Below are positions 45,866 through 55,358 of a stretch of DNA of 64,000 nucleotides, piece after piece. Both the position numbers and the translations under genes were made by a program. The stretch is from Yersinia rochesterensis (GTDB lineage Bacteria; Pseudomonadota; Gammaproteobacteria; Enterobacterales; Enterobacteriaceae): positions 3,658,001 through 3,722,000 of the forward strand of contig NZ_CP032482.1 of assembly GCF_003600645.1 (NCBI RefSeq), given 5' to 3'. The notes under the pieces were generated by a model that was given only the letters and a program-made list of their open reading frames with translations, was not told the origin of the DNA and did no database searches. Every line of letters begins with the position of its first letter. Position 1 is the stretch's first letter.

Positions 45866-47178
45866 GAATACTTCGGAGAAGCTACGTCATTAGGAATATA
45901 TTACTTTTCTTATTTGTCATTACGGCTATCCAAACTGCAGTCAATAGAGCAAATGCTAAATCAGTTTATTTATCTACTGGTGAGTCATATATTATTAATA
46001 CGCAAGATGAGATAGACACTGTTTTTGTTTCTGCAGCAGCCATAGCTGACTATGAGATAGTGGGTAAAAAAAGCGTTATTGTCTATACAAAAAAAGAAGG
46101 AATGGCGGAGTTTATATTATTCAATAGTAGCAACAAGCCTATGATAAAATCTGTCGTTTTTGTCAACAATGTCATTGCTGCTGCATATAAAAGAATACAG
46201 CTTGAGTATCCAGAAAGTCATGTGGAAATTAACAAAATAGGTGATGGTTATATCCTGACAGGAACCGCAGGATCAGAGGAAGCCAAAGACACTATCGGTA
46301 CAATTATAGGTGAGGCTGTTGGTAGTAAAAGAATAATAAATAGCAACTCTCTTATTAATACTACTGATTATTTAGGTATTATCAACAAAATAAAATTACC
46401 ACAATCTAATCAGGTGAATGTCAAACTCACCATTGCCGAAGTTACAAAAGATTTCACTGAAAATGTTGGAATTAATTGGAGTACCATCGGCGATTCTGTG
46501 GGTTCTTTCCAATTTTTTAGATTTAATGCCAAAGGGATAAGTACATTAGTTCATGCTATTAACGATGATACCATTGCTCGAGTTTTAGCCGAACCCAATC
46601 TCTCCGTACTATCAGGTGAAAGTGCATCTTTTCTGGTTGGTGGCGAAATACCAATAGTAAGTACGACACAAAATAGTAGAGAAATAACTTATAAAGAATT
46701 TGGTATTAAATTAAACATTGGTGCAAAAGTTAATGATAAAAAACGTATTCGCATTACTTTAAATGAAGAAGTTAGCAGTATAGGTAAAACATTTAATATG
46801 AGGGGTGGAGATTCCTACCCTACATTAAGAACACGTAGGGCAGCAACAACATTAGAACTGGGAGATGGAGAGAGTTTCATTTTAGGGGGATTAATCAGTA
46901 ACACGGAGAGAGAATCATTAAGTAAAATTCCACTAATTGGTGATATCCCTCTATTAGGAGCATTTTTCCGTAATGCACAGACAGAACAGAGCCAAACTGA
47001 ATTAGTGGTGATCGCAACCGTAAACTTGGTGAATCCAGTCTCCGAAAAAGAAGTGGAGTTGCCTGATTTTATGCATACTTCAACGCTCGAACGATTTTTT
47101 AACTTTAGTTCCATTATGGAAACAAAAAGAGAAAAGATGGCCAGAGAATTTCTGCGTAAAGGAGGATTTATTAAATGA
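45862..47178 (+). CDS. rcpA: Tad outer-membrane secretin RcpA/CpaC
   Basis: 438 residues with signal peptide (about 1-33). The N-terminal region has the type II/III secretin N0-like start (YIINTQDEIDTVFVSAAAIADYEIVGKKSV). The secretin domain has VNVKLTIAEVTKDFTENVGINW, VLAEPNLSVLSGESASFLVGGEIP, TLELGDGESFILGGLI and the signature IPLIGDIPLLGAFFR. It forms the outer-membrane pore for the pilus. Confidence 0.93.
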   Translation: MRILRRSYVIRNILLFLFVITAIQTAVNRANAKSVYLSTGESYIINTQDEIDTVFVSAAAIADYEIVGKKSVIVYTKKEGMAEFILFNSSNKPMIKSVVFVNNVIAAAYKRIQLEYPESHVEINKIGDGYILTGTAGSEEAKDTIGTIIGEAVGSKRIINSNSLINTTDYLGIINKIKLPQSNQVNVKLTIAEVTKDFTENVGINWSTIGDSVGSFQFFRFNAKGISTLVHAINDDTIARVLAEPNLSVLSGESASFLVGGEIPIVSTTQNSREITYKEFGIKLNIGAKVNDKKRIRITLNEEVSSIGKTFNMRGGDSYPTLRTRRAATTLELGDGESFILGGLISNTERESLSKIPLIGDIPLLGAFFRNAQTEQSQTELVVIATVNLVNPVSEKEVELPDFMHTSTLERFFNFSSIMETKREKMAREFLRKGGFIK

Positions 47179-47456
47179 GATTACTCATAATAGGTACCAT
47201 TATATTATTTACCAAAGTGGGCTATGCAGAGCTGACGATTAAACCTATTGATAGTGACCGATCATTTTGTCTTATGAGAGATAATCAATCCAAAATAAAT
47301 ATCATTATCACATCTAAAAATGACAGCGTTAACATTAAAAATAGAGCCTGTAACTATAGTATTAATGATTATCGTCGTGTTAAAAATCATGAAGTTGGAT
47401 GCGCAGTTAATATTAACAGGAAAAAATCCAGTATTAGTGGTGACATATGCAATTAA
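47175..47456 (+). CDS. Small secreted cysteine-containing Tad protein at the rcpB position
   Basis: 93 residues. Signal peptide (about 1-18, ending VGYA), then ~75 residues with four cysteines and many Lys/Asn. No lipobox. It overlaps rcpA upstream (ATGA) and tadZ downstream (10 bases), so it is a true member of the operon. Classical RcpB, encoded at this place in Aggregatibacter, is roughly twice as long; I see no convincing similarity. It may be a reduced RcpB or an unrelated periplasmic partner of the secretin. Function unknown. Confidence 0.6.
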   Translation: MRLLIIGTIILFTKVGYAELTIKPIDSDRSFCLMRDNQSKINIIITSKNDSVNIKNRACNYSINDYRRVKNHEVGCAVNINRKKSSISGDICN

Positions 47457-48580
47457 TCCTAAACAAGGATTTAATCAATAAAAAAACCAGCAAAGTAAAA
47501 GATACTATTGCAATTATTTCCACAAGAAAGTGGCTAATAGAGAAAATATCTGAAAAAATACGACTGGCCGATATTAACAACATTAAAGGAATAGAGGACA
47601 ATATTTTCACTGCATCATTAGTTAATTTACCAGACCAAACTATTGGTATAATTATTGATATTGGTAATGATCAAGAAATAGAGAAAATATTAGATTTAAT
47701 AAAAAATCATACACCGCGTGATTGCTGGTGTGTGCTCGTCGGAGATATTGATTCAATCAGTATTGCACAGCAGTTTACTGACAGGGGAATTTTATATTTA
47801 AATATACAGTCACAATCTGCTGAACTGACACAGTTATTGCTTAAAGGTATTCAGATAGAATCCGAAAGAAAGGCTTTTTTTATCAGTGTACTGGGTTGTA
47901 AAGGTGGAATAGGGACGACTCTACTCAGTTACCATTTAGCATATGAAATTACTCAAATAAAGAAATCCCCAACATTATTATTACAGGGTAATCAAGGATC
48001 GCAAGATCTTGACCTCGTAACAGAGAAAAAAATTAATACCGCTATCACTGAATATCATAAACACTTAGATCTTATGCTATGTAACGAAAAAAAATTAAGT
48101 GAGGTAGATAATCAAACAAATAAAAAACATAATTTTATTATTTTCGACCAACCTATTCATAATTCATCAAAGGAAAGAATAACAGACTATATTGAGCAAT
48201 CTAATTGCATCATTATATTGTTAGATAATAGTATGATGTCAGTTAGAATCGCCAAAGAATTTATTAGCCTATATGAGCGTTTTAAAAGAGATAATAGAAA
48301 AGCAACCAGACTAATACTCTGCTTAAACGAAAGCAGGCCTGTAACCAAAGATATGTTAGATACTGCCGACATACAATCATTATTGAATCGAACTATTGAC
48401 ATACATATACCTTATATAAAAAACACAAAGTCTTCATTAAATGATCCTACTTATTTTGGTAGAAAAAAAATAAAAATAAACACATTAGCTAAAAACACAT
48501 TAGGTATAAAGATAGACTCATCAAGCGATATGAATACATTGACAAAAAAAATAATAGCAACACTAAAAAATATAAGGTAA
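47447..48580 (+). CDS. tadZ: Tad pilus ATPase-like localisation protein TadZ/CpaE
   Basis: 377 residues. N-terminal receiver-like domain (~15-140) and a ParA/MinD-like C-terminal domain with a deviant Walker A, GCKGGIGTTLLSYHLA. CpaE/TadZ proteins set the cellular position of the Tad machine. The Walker B region (NFIIFDQPIHN) keeps an Asp. Very AT-rich gene, in line with the island. Confidence 0.85.
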   Translation: MQLILNKDLINKKTSKVKDTIAIISTRKWLIEKISEKIRLADINNIKGIEDNIFTASLVNLPDQTIGIIIDIGNDQEIEKILDLIKNHTPRDCWCVLVGDIDSISIAQQFTDRGILYLNIQSQSAELTQLLLKGIQIESERKAFFISVLGCKGGIGTTLLSYHLAYEITQIKKSPTLLLQGNQGSQDLDLVTEKKINTAITEYHKHLDLMLCNEKKLSEVDNQTNKKHNFIIFDQPIHNSSKERITDYIEQSNCIIILLDNSMMSVRIAKEFISLYERFKRDNRKATRLILCLNESRPVTKDMLDTADIQSLLNRTIDIHIPYIKNTKSSLNDPTYFGRKKIKINTLAKNTLGIKIDSSSDMNTLTKKIIATLKNIR

Positions 48581-48583
48581 ACA

Positions 48584-49870
48584 ATGAAAGTATCATTAAC
48601 TATACAAGAATTAATTCGCGAAAAAATGCTGGCTAATATTGATATAGATAAAGTTGAAAATCTTGTTGATGATTACAGTAAACTCAGTGGATTATTATCT
48701 CAAACATTTCATGATTTATATAATGATAATGAATATAAATTAACAACTCAGGATCAGAAAAAAATAATTTCAATGATTGCTGATGAAATCACTGGTTTTG
48801 GGCCATTAAGAGAGCTGATGGAGGATGACTCAATTAGTGACATTATGGTTAATGGACCTAATAAGATATTTGTTGAACGCTATGGCCTGATCACTTTAAC
48901 TGATCTGCGATTTATTAATAATAATCAACTGACAGATATTACCAAACGTTTAATGCAAAGGGTAAATCGTCGTATTGATGAAGGCCGCCCCTTAGCAGAT
49001 GCACGTTTAATTGACGGCAGCCGTATCAATGTAGCAATGAGCCCCATAGCCCTAGATGGCACTGTACTTTCTATCCGAAAGTTTAGTAATAACAACCGAA
49101 AACTAGAAGACTTAGTTGATATGGGTGCGATGAGTAGCAATATGGCTAACTTTCTGATTATTGCGGCCAGTTGTAGGGTCAATATCGTTGTCTCTGGTGG
49201 TACTGGTTCGGGAAAAACAACGCTACTTAATGCTTTATCGAAGTATATTTCTAAGAGTGAGAGAGTTATTACTTTAGAAGATGCAGCAGAGTTGAATCTT
49301 GAGCAACCTCATGTTGTGAGAATGGAAACCCGGTTAGCGGGTCTGGAGAATACAGGACAAATCACTATGCGAGACTTAGTAATTAACTCGCTACGAATGC
49401 GCCCCGATAGAATAATTATCGGCGAATGTCGAGGCGAGGAAACCTTTGAGATGCTTCAAGCAATGAATACAGGCCACAATGGTTCGATGTCAACATTGCA
49501 CGCTAACTCACCCCGTGATGCTATTGCCCGTCTGGAAAGTATGATAATGATGGGCCCGGTTAATATGCCTCTCTTTACTATCCGACGGAATATAGCATCT
49601 GCAATCAATATTATTGTACAAGTTTCTCGAATGAGTGATGGTACAAGAAAAGTACGTTATATTAGCGAAATTATGGGAATGGAAGGTGATAATGTCATAC
49701 TACAGAATATATTTTCATTTGAACCAGAAAAATTACGGGATGAACAAGGTAAGATTCAAGGAGAATTTATCAATCATGGATTATTTAGCCGTTCCTCTGT
49801 TAGAATAAATGCCGACATATATAACTTATCTGATGAATTAAATAGTATTTTTTCTATGGTGGAAAAGTGA
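48584..49870 (+). CDS. tadA: Tad secretion ATPase TadA/CpaF
   Basis: 428 residues, type II/IV secretion ATPase that powers pilus assembly. N-terminal domain with LREKMLANID-type helices, GFGPLRELMEDDSISDIMVNG, then Walker A GGTGSGKTTLLNAL, Asp-box LEDAAELNL, Walker B RPDRIIIGECRGEE and His-box MSTLHANSPRDAI. All catalytic motifs look intact. Four bases after tadZ and overlapping tadB (ATGA-type). Confidence 0.96.
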   Translation: MKVSLTIQELIREKMLANIDIDKVENLVDDYSKLSGLLSQTFHDLYNDNEYKLTTQDQKKIISMIADEITGFGPLRELMEDDSISDIMVNGPNKIFVERYGLITLTDLRFINNNQLTDITKRLMQRVNRRIDEGRPLADARLIDGSRINVAMSPIALDGTVLSIRKFSNNNRKLEDLVDMGAMSSNMANFLIIAASCRVNIVVSGGTGSGKTTLLNALSKYISKSERVITLEDAAELNLEQPHVVRMETRLAGLENTGQITMRDLVINSLRMRPDRIIIGECRGEETFEMLQAMNTGHNGSMSTLHANSPRDAIARLESMIMMGPVNMPLFTIRRNIASAINIIVQVSRMSDGTRKVRYISEIMGMEGDNVILQNIFSFEPEKLRDEQGKIQGEFINHGLFSRSSVRINADIYNLSDELNSIFSMVEK

Positions 49871-50748
49871 TTTACTACATAATACTGTCGTCCGGTATAT
49901 TATTGCTATTATTGAGCAATTTTAAATGGATGAAAATCAAAAAATCAATCGTCAATGATAATAGAAAGAAATCTGTAAGTGATAATTTATTTATTTTATT
50001 TTATAAAAAAATAATTTCAGAATGGTTACAGTATTTGCATGGAATTATTAATGATAAAAACAAATTGCATATTGCGATGCCAATAATTTATTCAATATGT
50101 GTTTTTTTCATTAATACTTTATGGTTTCATTTTAATATAGTTCTCATTTTAATTTTTATGTTTATAAGTATTGTGTTTTTTCAAGTAAAATTATCCCGAA
50201 AAATACATCATTCTTTTTTTAAACAAAACTTTCCAGAAGTTCTCTTGATGATAAACATGGCGGTGAGCAGTGGAGCCAGTATTAATCAAGTACTAGAACG
50301 CTGTGGGAAAGAAATAAATGGGCCACTAGGACATGAAATGAGCCTTATTTGTCGTCGACTAAATCTGGGAGAATCACCTGAAATTGTTTTTTATGATGCC
50401 TATAAAAGATTCCATTACCCTGAATTCTATTTTCTAATTACAATAATTTTGCTTAATCTTCAACAAGGGGGGCAATTAAAAGAATTGACTAGCCGGCTAT
50501 CACAGGTGATAACAAAAAATAAAAATTCTGAGCAGAAGAAAGCCGTAATGACTGCTCAGACACGAATGTCTGTCAATATTATTTGTTTTATGCCGATCGC
50601 CTTTTCTCTTTTACTTTATTTTATTGATTCTACCAGCATAGAATCAATATGGAATCATCCTGTAGGGGAAATTATATTTTATTATATTATAACCAGTGAA
50701 ATCATTGGGATTTACTTAATAAGAAAAATGCTCAGGAAGGCCTTATGA
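49867..50748 (+). CDS. tadB: Tad inner-membrane platform protein TadB
   Basis: 293 residues, T2SS-F family. Membrane helices at the N-terminus (3-19), in the middle (~75-115) and two at the end. The cytoplasmic F domain has FPEVLLMINMAVSSGASINQ, LGESPEIVF and QGGQLKELTSRLS. Forms the inner-membrane platform with TadC. Confidence 0.92.
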   Translation: MIYYIILSSGILLLLLSNFKWMKIKKSIVNDNRKKSVSDNLFILFYKKIISEWLQYLHGIINDKNKLHIAMPIIYSICVFFINTLWFHFNIVLILIFMFISIVFFQVKLSRKIHHSFFKQNFPEVLLMINMAVSSGASINQVLERCGKEINGPLGHEMSLICRRLNLGESPEIVFYDAYKRFHYPEFYFLITIILLNLQQGGQLKELTSRLSQVITKNKNSEQKKAVMTAQTRMSVNIICFMPIAFSLLLYFIDSTSIESIWNHPVGEIIFYYIITSEIIGIYLIRKMLRKAL

Positions 50749-51560
50749 ATATATTTTTAATTTTATTGTTATCATTAGGGTTAATCCTTCTGTTAAAAAC
50801 AAAATCAAGAGTAAAAAGAGTTTATATATATAATAAAATAAATGAAAATGATAAACACCAAGATAAAAAAGAAGTCAACAATCAGGATAAAACCCTGTCT
50901 AACTACATCTCTATTCCTTTTCTTCTGGAAGAGGTCATTTATTTCAAAATTATTATTATCGTTGCACTCTTGACGGTAATATTCATATTATTGTCAATTG
51001 ATATAATAACAATTAGCTTTAGAAGTTCACTGATTATTGGATTAACAATTCTGATAACCACTCTATACCTCCCTAAAATAGTTATAAAAAACGTTATTAC
51101 CAGAAGAACTGATTCTGTGCTTAAATCACTACCCTTCTTTATTGATATCACCGCCGCGTGTGTTCAATCCGGCATGACAATAGATAACTCTCTCAGTTAC
51201 ACGGCAAAAAAATTTACATTAATAAACTCAGATTTAAGCCGAATGATCCTTAAAATAACCAAACATGCAGAGATAAATGGATTAGAATCAGCTATTAAAG
51301 AGTTTCATCAGTGCTCTTCTGCCACAGAAATAAGAATGTTTTGCAGTGCGCTTCAATACAGTATTAGTTTTGGTTCAAGTGTATATGAACAACTGATTAA
51401 ATTGTCTCAAGATATAAGAGAGATGCAATTATTAGTAACAGAGGAAAAAATAAGTAAATTATCAGCAAAATTAACATTCCCGCTATTTCTCTTTATTCTT
51501 ATTCCATTTATCGTATTAGTTATATCACCCAGCATATTGGAGATACTTACCTATGTATAA
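50745..51560 (+). CDS. tadC: Tad inner-membrane platform protein TadC
   Basis: 271 residues, T2SS-F family: N-terminal helix, two central helices (~65-110), F domain with LPFFIDITAACVQSGMTIDN and LQYSISFGSSVYEQL, and a C-terminal helix. Partner of TadB. Overlaps tadB by ATGA and tadD by 8 bases. Confidence 0.92.
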   Translation: MNIFLILLLSLGLILLLKTKSRVKRVYIYNKINENDKHQDKKEVNNQDKTLSNYISIPFLLEEVIYFKIIIIVALLTVIFILLSIDIITISFRSSLIIGLTILITTLYLPKIVIKNVITRRTDSVLKSLPFFIDITAACVQSGMTIDNSLSYTAKKFTLINSDLSRMILKITKHAEINGLESAIKEFHQCSSATEIRMFCSALQYSISFGSSVYEQLIKLSQDIREMQLLVTEEKISKLSAKLTFPLFLFILIPFIVLVISPSILEILTYV

Positions 51561-52308
51561 AAAACCTAGAAAAATCATTATGTTTTCAATTCTTGCTTTT
51601 ATGATCAATGGTTGTTCCTGGAATAATGGCATGAGTAAAAAAGAATTTTCTTATCGAGAAAGTATTTTAACCAAAGCAAAAAACTATAATGGACTAATTA
51701 CTCTATACCGTAATGAATTAAAAACAAAAGAAGATGATGATATTAGATTAAAATTAGCCAATACATATTACCTTGCTGGTGATACTAAATCATCATTATA
51801 CTACTTGAGCCCAATAGCACATAAACCCAATGAGTCTATTTATTTATTACAGGCCAAAAACCTTATTAACAATAATGATGATACGGCAGCCAAGGTTGTT
51901 ATTGATAAATTATTGGTTATTTCGCCAAAAAATGCAGAAGCGCACAATATAAAAGGTATTATTTTTGCCAATAATGGCGAAATAAATAACGCTAAAAACG
52001 CTATTGAACAATCCAGAAATTTGTTTATTTCTGATGAAACAGCAATGAATAACCTCGCAGTGATCGCCATACTTGATGAGCGTTATTCTGATGCAGTCAG
52101 AATATTACTTCCTGACTATCTGGCAGGAAAAAAAGATAGTTTAATATTACATAATTTGGTTTTCTCATTAGTTAAGCTCAATGATCATCAATATGCAAAA
52201 AAGATAATTTCAGCTGAAAAAATGGCTAAAAATCCTGATGAATTAATATTAGCCCTCAGTCAAGTGAGTAATCCATATCAAGATAAATTTTCTGGCAAGG
52301 TTGACTAA
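51553..52308 (+). CDS. tadD: Tad lipoprotein TadD (TPR)
   Basis: 251 residues. Lipoprotein signal with lipobox MINGC, then tetratricopeptide-like repeats (RLKLANTYYLAGDTKSSLYY, AEAHNIKGIIFANNGEINNA, MNNLAVIAILDERYSDAVRI). TadD-type proteins act as outer-membrane pilotins/assembly factors for the Tad secretin. Its stop overlaps the tadE start. Confidence 0.9.
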   Translation: MYKKPRKIIMFSILAFMINGCSWNNGMSKKEFSYRESILTKAKNYNGLITLYRNELKTKEDDDIRLKLANTYYLAGDTKSSLYYLSPIAHKPNESIYLLQAKNLINNNDDTAAKVVIDKLLVISPKNAEAHNIKGIIFANNGEINNAKNAIEQSRNLFISDETAMNNLAVIAILDERYSDAVRILLPDYLAGKKDSLILHNLVFSLVKLNDHQYAKKIISAEKMAKNPDELILALSQVSNPYQDKFSGKVD

Positions 52309-52775
52309 TGAGAAAAATGAACTTTACTTTTTTGTACGAAAACAAAGGTTCTATCACTATCGAGTTTTCAATCGTCTTTATTTTATTTTTACTCATGCTC
52401 CTGTTTAGTGCTGAGATTGCTCGTTTACTTTATATTTCAGCCAATTTAGATTTGGCAGTTTCCGAAGCAGCGAAGTCAGCCAAGAATAAAGAACGGCATG
52501 ACGATATTAGCTATACCTCAATGCTACGGCAGAAATTAGTTTCACATCAAGGAGTTTTAGGTTCATTTATCACTGAGGACAATGCGTTAAACGCAAATGT
52601 TATTTTTAGTGAAAACATTTCGGATATGATTAACCATAACACATCAGATAATAATAAACTTCCGCTAGCTAAATATAGTGTCAGTTATTTATATCGCCCA
52701 GTTTTTTTTCCTATTTTATCTTCTTGGCCTACTATTTTACTCTCACGAGAGGTTATTCTTGTACAAGAAAAATAA
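52308..52775 (+). CDS. tadE: Tad pseudopilin TadE
   Basis: 155 residues. Leader ending in NKG, then SITIEFSIVFILFLLMLLFS with the +5 Glu: a TadE-type pseudopilin processed by TadV. One membrane helix and a soluble C-terminal domain. The 3' end overlaps the start of tadF. Confidence 0.9.
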   Translation: MRKMNFTFLYENKGSITIEFSIVFILFLLMLLFSAEIARLLYISANLDLAVSEAAKSAKNKERHDDISYTSMLRQKLVSHQGVLGSFITEDNALNANVIFSENISDMINHNTSDNNKLPLAKYSVSYLYRPVFFPILSSWPTILLSREVILVQEK

Positions 52776-53322
52776 TCAAATAAACATAATTAAAAATACA
52801 CATGGCGCAATCATTGTTGAGTTTGTTTTTGTTATTTTCATCATGACTATTTTTATAAAAACATTAATATCAGTCTCGAATTATTACTCAAACGTTGGAA
52901 AGTTAGATCGCATTTCATATTCATTAGCTGGAATAGTGCGCGAAAGAACAAGGCTATACAACAATGATAGAATATTAACACAAGAACAGGTTAATCAAAT
53001 AAAACAGTTAGCGGACAATATGTTGTTAAATTCAGGCAATCCTGTTCATAACCTTGCAATAAATATAGAAACACTGCATTTCAATCAAACCGAGTCATCC
53101 GCAGTCACAAGTAAGAGTATTGATAATACGAAAAGTTTGTCTTTCAATGTTGGGACTTGTGAGCCGAACAGACCACTCAATGAGTTAGCTCAGTTATCAA
53201 CATTCAGTAATGCCGGGAGATGGATACCTCTTTATCAAGTGACATTATGTTTATCGTCAGCTCCTGGGTCTGGAACCCTATTTGCACCAATAAAATCATC
53301 CTCTATTACGATCGAACGTTAA
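52759..53322 (+). CDS. tadF: Tad pseudopilin TadF
   Basis: About 187 residues. After a basic leader, THGAIIVEFVFVIFIMTIFI is a second TadE/F-type processing site (Gly then A-I-I-V-E-F). The start is not an ATG: TTG at 52759 has GAGAGG six bases ahead and gives a leader of normal length; an upstream GTG at 52678 would add 27 hydrophobic residues inside tadE and is unlikely. Overlap with tadE is 17 bases. Minor pseudopilin of the assembly complex. Confidence 0.85.
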   Translation: MYKKNNQINIIKNTHGAIIVEFVFVIFIMTIFIKTLISVSNYYSNVGKLDRISYSLAGIVRERTRLYNNDRILTQEQVNQIKQLADNMLLNSGNPVHNLAINIETLHFNQTESSAVTSKSIDNTKSLSFNVGTCEPNRPLNELAQLSTFSNAGRWIPLYQVTLCLSSAPGSGTLFAPIKSSSITIER

Positions 53323-53366
53323 TATCTAAATATATGAATACAACACTCATACAGTAAAGGTTATTT

Positions 53367-54893
53367 ATGTTGGAAAAAAACATTACTTTTATAAATATAC
53401 AGAGGCTTATAAAGAATGAAAGCGGTGCAATATTATTGCCATTTATTATTTTATTGCCTTTTTTTATTGGGCTGATTTTTGTGTCTTTTGAAATCTCTCT
53501 TTTTATACAAAAAAAAGCCAAACTCTCTGATGCTATAGAGCAAGCTGCATTAGCATTAACAGTTGAAAATAATGACAATCCTGATGCTATCCAAGAACAA
53601 AAGAATAATGCCCTTGTCTCTTCTTATGCCAGGGCATACTTACCATTAGAAGAGTTTTCAACACCAAGAATAGTGATAGATAAGAGCACAAATCATCTCC
53701 AATATAATGTAGCTATTACTATGAATTACCCTGCATTATTTTTAAATAAAACAGCTCTTACTAGCACGAATAGTAATATAAATATTACTGATAGTGGTGC
53801 GGCTAAAAAATATATCTCCAATCACTCTGAACCCACAGACGTTGTCTTTGTTGCTGACTATTCTGGTTCAATGAATGAGTCGTTTGAACATTCTGAGAAA
53901 ACTGAAAGTAAAATAGAGTCATTAAGAAAAATATTAAAAAAGCTGAATGATAAAATAGACAATAATGATGTCATTAATGTTATTGGATTTGCGCCATTTT
54001 CATGGGGAAGTAAAAAGATTATAAAAAATGAAATGTTTTGTCACTACCCATTTGTACCTAAAAAATACAGGTCAAAAGGCAATTATCTGAGTCGTTACAC
54101 TGCGTCTGGATTAAAAAAATTTAACGGATTAGAACAATTGGGCGATATTTTAAACACTGAGTATGGGAAGTTAAATCAAGACACAGACAAGGTTACATTC
54201 GTTAAAGATAAAATTGAAAGAATCATGATTGATGACAAAAACAAGTCAAAAGCTGTTTCTTTTTTTAGATATGCTACTTTTATTGATTATGCAGTAATTA
54301 TATGGACAATTATTGCAGACAACATTGACTACGAACAGACAATTGACTCAATTTCTCATAAAACCGAAGAGAGAAATATTAACATACCTATATCTGATGT
54401 TCTTAATAATGAGTTTTGCTTAAAAAATCTAGACACTCATATTATTGAAAAAAGTAATATGACTGATTCAGTATTATCTAATGTTGTAAATTTTGATGTG
54501 GGTGGTGCAACGTTAATAAGCTCAGGAATTCTAGTTGGAAATAATATTTTTAAAGAAACAAATAATAATCACAAAAAACTAATGATTATTCTTTCTGACG
54601 GTGATGATAGTAATCATATTAACGCTAACCTTCCTGAAGATTATAAAGATAAAAACTACTTTAATATTACTAAAACACTTATTGAGAAAGGGATGTGTGA
54701 AAAAATAAAAAAAAATAACATTAGAATGGTATTTATTGGTATTGGATATGTTCCAAGAGAGGATATTGACTGGAAAAAGTGTGTTGGGGAGAATAATTTC
54801 TATCTGGCTCAGAATGCTCATGAATTGGAGCAAGACCTGGAGCAAGCACTCTTAGCAAATGATGAAGTTGGCCGTAATATACCTAAAAACTGA
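53367..54893 (+). CDS. tadG: Tad protein TadG with von Willebrand factor A domain
   Basis: 508 residues. N-terminal pseudopilin-like helix (NESGAILLPFIILLPFFIGLIF), a coiled stretch, then a vWA domain from about residue 150. The MIDAS motif is ADYSGSMNES (D-x-S-x-S), with a later VGGATLISSGI and MIILSDGDDSNH. A long insertion separates the early and late vWA motifs. Last Tad gene. TadG is thought to contact the cell envelope or adhesion surface. Followed by a terminator shared with exbD. Confidence 0.9.
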   Translation: MLEKNITFINIQRLIKNESGAILLPFIILLPFFIGLIFVSFEISLFIQKKAKLSDAIEQAALALTVENNDNPDAIQEQKNNALVSSYARAYLPLEEFSTPRIVIDKSTNHLQYNVAITMNYPALFLNKTALTSTNSNINITDSGAAKKYISNHSEPTDVVFVADYSGSMNESFEHSEKTESKIESLRKILKKLNDKIDNNDVINVIGFAPFSWGSKKIIKNEMFCHYPFVPKKYRSKGNYLSRYTASGLKKFNGLEQLGDILNTEYGKLNQDTDKVTFVKDKIERIMIDDKNKSKAVSFFRYATFIDYAVIIWTIIADNIDYEQTIDSISHKTEERNINIPISDVLNNEFCLKNLDTHIIEKSNMTDSVLSNVVNFDVGGATLISSGILVGNNIFKETNNNHKKLMIILSDGDDSNHINANLPEDYKDKNYFNITKTLIEKGMCEKIKKNNIRMVFIGIGYVPREDIDWKKCVGENNFYLAQNAHELEQDLEQALLANDEVGRNIPKN

Positions 54894-54896
54894 GAT

Positions 54897-54922
54897 CAGG
54901 CGCGGTAATATCACCGCGCCTG
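54897..54922. terminator. Bidirectional terminator between tadG and exbD
   Basis: 10-bp perfect stem CAGGCGCGGT/ACCGCGCCTG with 6-base loop AATATC, between converging genes. The T-tail is short (TTATT) on the + strand. It marks the right edge of the Tad island; the G/C content rises at once after it. Confidence 0.8.
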
Positions 54923-54929
54923 TTATTGA

Positions 54930-55355
54930 CTATTTTGCGCCACCCGCTTCCATGCCGACTAACCCCACCTTGAGATAACCCGATTTACGCAATGCATCCA
55001 TCACGCTCATCAGCGTTTCATAATCCACCACTTTATCCGCCTGGAAGAAAATGGTGGTTTCTTTGTTAGATTGGGTCACTTTATCCAGCGCCGCCGCCAG
55101 TGTATCGCGGTCGACCTGCTGATCGCCGACATACAGCTGATTATCAGCTTTCACTGTCAAAAAAACCGGCTTCTCTGGGCGCGGCTGTGGCACCGCTGAA
55201 GATGCCGGTAAGTCCACTTTGATATCAACCGTTGCCAATGGTGCTGCCACCATAAAGATAATCAGCAATACCAGCATGACATCGATGAAAGGTGTCACGT
55301 TAATTTCGTGCAGTTCACCACTTTCATCGAGGTTATCGTTCATCCGCATGGCCAT
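54930..55355 (-). CDS. exbD: TonB-system energiser ExbD
   Basis: 141 residues. One N-terminal membrane helix with the essential Asp in PFIDVMLVLLIIFMVAAPL, followed by a periplasmic domain ending LKVGLVGME. Together with ExbB it uses the proton gradient to drive TonB, and so powers the siderophore receptor at 32.9 kb and others. Three bases after exbB. Confidence 0.96.
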   Translation of the reverse strand: MAMRMNDNLDESGELHEINVTPFIDVMLVLLIIFMVAAPLATVDIKVDLPASSAVPQPRPEKPVFLTVKADNQLYVGDQQVDRDTLAAALDKVTQSNKETTIFFQADKVVDYETLMSVMDALRKSGYLKVGLVGMEAGGAK

Positions 55356-55358
55356 AAA

